A DNA stretch of 8,577 nt, from the NCBI GenBank assembly GCA_910577755.1, contig CAJTNL010000032.1, positions 1 through 8,577 on the forward strand, in the 5' to 3' direction. The position numbers were made by a program, and so were the translations under genes. Positions 7,158 through 8,577 of the stretch are shown piece after piece. Numbering within the stretch: position 1 is the stretch's first letter; each line of letters opens with the position of its first letter. The stretch is from an uncultured Eubacteriales bacterium. GTDB lineage: Bacteria > Bacillota > Clostridia > Oscillospirales > Acutalibacteraceae. The notes under the pieces are model-generated. The model had not been told where the DNA came from and did not search any database. It worked only from the letters and a program-made list of their open reading frames with translations.

Positions 7158-8039
7158 TTACCCTTCTCTGGTAGCAGAGTGCATAGAATCGGTAGCAATC
7201 ATATTTTTAATTTCATCCACTCGTGTTATGGCATCTTGATACCCCATATCGTATACAGCCATAAGCTTGTCCGAATCTTTTTCATAACGGCTCATTTCAA
7301 TTGGCTTACTTGGCAAAATTACAATAGCTTTTTGCTTTTTATCCAACTCTTTGCAAAAAGTACGTTGTTCATTATAAATATCAGCACGTTTTTGAAGTGC
7401 TTTTAGCAAAGCAGGATATTTATGGTATTTTATTCTCATCAAACTCATTGGAAACTCGGGCTTTGCACTTTTTTTATATTGAGCATCACGGGTTAATACC
7501 ACAACATTTAAATGGTTTCCATCACAAATGGAGCGTTCAATCGGAATCGGCATCGAAATGCCTCCATCTAACAATTTATATTTACCTACTTTAATAATGT
7601 TGGACAAAAACGGCAGAGAACTGGATGCACGCACCACGTCCATTTGTTCATCAAGGTCATCTTTAGAAAAAAAGACCGGAAGTCCTGTCGTGATATCGGT
7701 AGCTCCAATATAAAATTTTACAGGAGAACAAGAAAAAGCTTCATAATCAAAGGGTAAAATTGTATGAAATAAATCGCCGAAAATATAGTCAAAATCAAAC
7801 ATACATCCATGTTTAATAAAATTCTTTATACTTACATATTTATCTCCCTGTACATATTGATAAAAAATATCATGGTTACGATATGATTGACCTGAAATAT
7901 AACTAAGAGCATTGCAAGCCCCTGCTGAAATACCATATATGCTGGGAAATTGGATTTTATTATCTTCAAATGCAGAGAGTACGCCAGCCGTATAGCAACC
8001 GCGCATGCCGCCGCCCTCCAACACCAGTCCAACCGGCAT
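7158..8039 (-). CDS. Patatin-like phospholipase family protein (YjjU-like)
   Basis: This 293-residue predicted acyl hydrolase carries the full patatin catalytic signature. The oxyanion-hole loop is GGGMRG (9-14), the nucleophile is S38 in YGISAGA (GxSxG), and the dyad aspartate is D158 in the DGG motif (LLDGGISMPIP, 156-166). The length and a start with the oxyanion loop within ten residues fit the bacterial cytosolic YjjU-type group; no signal peptide is seen. The C-terminal third (about 190-290) is Lys-rich and helical, ending MHSATREG. The ATG at 8039 follows a strong AAGGAGG. It is preceded by its own promoter and ends 199 nt before purL, so it is probably separately transcribed. The natural lipid substrate cannot be told from the sequence. 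Confidence 0.92.
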   Translation of the reverse strand: MPVGLVLEGGGMRGCYTAGVLSAFEDNKIQFPSIYGISAGACNALSYISGQSYRNHDIFYQYVQGDKYVSIKNFIKHGCMFDFDYIFGDLFHTILPFDYEAFSCSPVKFYIGATDITTGLPVFFSKDDLDEQMDVVRASSSLPFLSNIIKVGKYKLLDGGISMPIPIERSICDGNHLNVVVLTRDAQYKKSAKPEFPMSLMRIKYHKYPALLKALQKRADIYNEQRTFCKELDKKQKAIVILPSKPIEMSRYEKDSDKLMAVYDMGYQDAITRVDEIKNMIATDSMHSATREG

Positions 8040-8071
8040 ATTTTCCGCCTCCTTAACAAAAAAGTATTTTT

Positions 8072-8100
8072 ATTATAACGGAATCCCATAGTTTTTACAA
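8072..8100 (-). promoter_or_regulatory. Sigma-A promoter of the patatin-like gene
   Basis: On the minus strand TTGTAA (8100-8095) and a perfect TATAAT (8077-8072) are 17 nt apart, with AAGGAGG and the ATG at 8039 shortly downstream. The predicted start near 8065 gives a leader of about 25 nt. It is divergent from the tRNA promoter. Confidence 0.75.
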
Positions 8101-8146
8101 CCAATTACGCTATATACGCAAAACGAAAACAAATTTAATATAAGAC

Positions 8147-8175
8147 TTGATTTTTATTTTATCTTCCGATATAAT
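8147..8175 (+). promoter_or_regulatory. Promoter of the tRNA-Val gene
   Basis: TTGATT (8147-8152) and a perfect TATAAT (8170-8175) are 17 nt apart on the plus strand. The predicted start near 8182 lies about 9 nt before the mature tRNA 5' end. This fits a stable-RNA promoter. Confidence 0.82.
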
Positions 8176-8190
8176 AATTTTGTAATATAA

Positions 8191-8266
8191 GGACGTTTAG
8201 CTCAGCTGGTAGAGCGCCTGCTTGACGTGCATGAGGTCAGCGGTTCGAACCCGTTAACGTCCACCA
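8191..8266 (+). tRNA. tRNA-Val (anticodon GAC), CCA encoded
   Basis: A 76-nt cloverleaf. The acceptor GGACGTT/AACGTCC is 7 perfect pairs, the D arm is GCTC-AGCTGGTA-GAGC, the T arm is AGCGG-TTCGAAC-CCGTT, the discriminator is A73, and the 3' CCA is encoded. The anticodon loop TTGACGT places GAC at 8224-8226, which reads GUC/GUU valine codons. The anticodon stem CCTGC/GCATG has one C28-U42 mismatch (T at 8232) where a G would pair. All other invariant positions look normal. No terminator follows, so the transcript may continue into the structured region downstream. Confidence 0.95.
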
Positions 8267-8305
8267 CGTATTTTATGATAGTAGTTGGCTTAATAAAGCT
8301 CGCTG

Positions 8306-8356
8306 TTATCATAGAGTGAAACATTCAAAAAACTTGAGTGCTTCACTCTATGATAA
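8306..8356. repeat. Long near-perfect hairpin downstream of tRNA-Val
   Basis: Arms 8306-8320 (TTATCATAGAGTGAA) and 8342-8356 pair perfectly over 15 bp. After an A/C mismatch, CATTCAA (8322-8328) pairs with TTGAGTG (8334-8340, one G-U) around the loop AAAAC. That makes 22 pairs in a 51-nt hairpin. There is no U-tract after it, so it is not a normal tRNA terminator. The CATAG/CTATG ends recur in the next structure. Confidence 0.85.
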
Positions 8357-8370
8357 ACGCAAGCGTCTAC

Positions 8371-8573
8371 CATAGAACTATGAATCACAACTGCCGGTGG
8401 TAACGGCATCATCAGTGTTTACTAATACTACTTGATGTTGACAAAGTCTCTCACGGTTGCCTGTCATGGCGGCACAAGCACCATACTTGTGTTTTCAACT
8501 ATTATGCGCAGAATGCGCATGCTCGCTTGGCAGTATTTCTGCCGGCAACTCGCTTCTATTGTGATTCACTATG
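8371..8573 (+). ncRNA. Candidate large structured RNA (or MITE-like palindromic element) next to tRNA-Val
   Basis: No credible ORF is present. A long-range helix closes the region: CATAG (8371-8375) with CTATG (8569-8573), then TGAATCACAA (8381-8390) with TTGTGATTCA (8559-8568), all perfect, with a 5-nt bulge on the left. Inside it TGCCGG (8392-8397) can pair with CCGGCA (8542-8547). Enclosed hairpins are TGACA/TGTCA (8439-8443/8462-8466), CACAAG/CTTGTG (8473-8478/8486-8491), ATGCGCA-GAA-TGCGCAT (8504-8520) and GGCAG/CTGCC (8529-8533/8539-8543). The last of these competes with the TGCCGG pairing. The layout looks like a multibranched RNA, and tRNA proximity recalls the GOLLD/ROOL classes of large RNAs, though I cannot match it to either. 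Inverted ends around about 170 nt would also fit a MITE. Strand is assumed from the tRNA. Confidence 0.35.
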
Positions 8574-8577
8574 TATA

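Noticed and set aside
7832..8104. Alternative minus-strand ORF overlapping the patatin gene start
   Set aside because: It overlaps the patatin promoter and catalytic N-terminus in another frame and resembles no family.
8267..8577. CRISPR array or tandem repeat after the tRNA
   Set aside because: The repeats are inverted and irregular, with no regular repeat-spacer period.

Overview
The window looks like a chromosomal stretch of a low-GC, gut-type Firmicute (class Clostridia) with part of an integrative conjugative element (ICE) on its left side. The Clostridia assignment rests on the single-chain PurL architecture, the Tn1549-like transfer genes and the clear sigma-A promoters and AAGGAGG-type ribosome sites. 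No species can be named from this sequence alone.

Positions 1 to about 1310 are visibly GC-richer than the rest and hold, on the minus strand, part of a type IV secretion module in the usual Tn1549/CTn order: the 3' end of a VirD4-like coupling protein, a small Maff2/VirB2-like membrane protein, and the start of a TrbL/VirB6-like channel protein that runs off the left edge. The virD4 copy is broken. Only its C-terminal part is present, it carries a frameshifting deletion near 1194, and it ends near 1240-1260 against what may be the tail of a plus-strand gene followed by a 10-bp hairpin (1325-1356). The ICE/chromosome boundary probably lies between about 1310 and 1420.

From about 1420 the sequence is AT-richer housekeeping DNA. 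In order it holds alr (alanine racemase, minus strand, with a near-consensus promoter), a divergent 46-codon gene of unknown function with its own RBS and terminator, and an intergenic region with a striking inverted repeat. These are followed by purL (1254-residue single-chain FGAM synthase with a fused glutaminase domain, minus) and a patatin-like phospholipase gene (minus, own promoter). Each main gene seems to have its own transcription unit. Alr supplies D-alanine for peptidoglycan and PurL catalyses the fourth step of purine synthesis; nothing suggests the two are functionally linked.

At the right end a tRNA-Val(GAC) gene with encoded CCA and a strong promoter is transcribed to the right. 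It has one mismatch in its anticodon stem. The 311 bases after it contain no credible ORF but are packed with secondary structure: a 22-pair near-perfect hairpin, then about 200 nt closed by a 15-pair long-range helix around at least four smaller hairpins. This tRNA-adjacent region is the most interesting part of the window. It may be a large structured noncoding RNA or a MITE-like palindromic element, and the window edge cuts it close.
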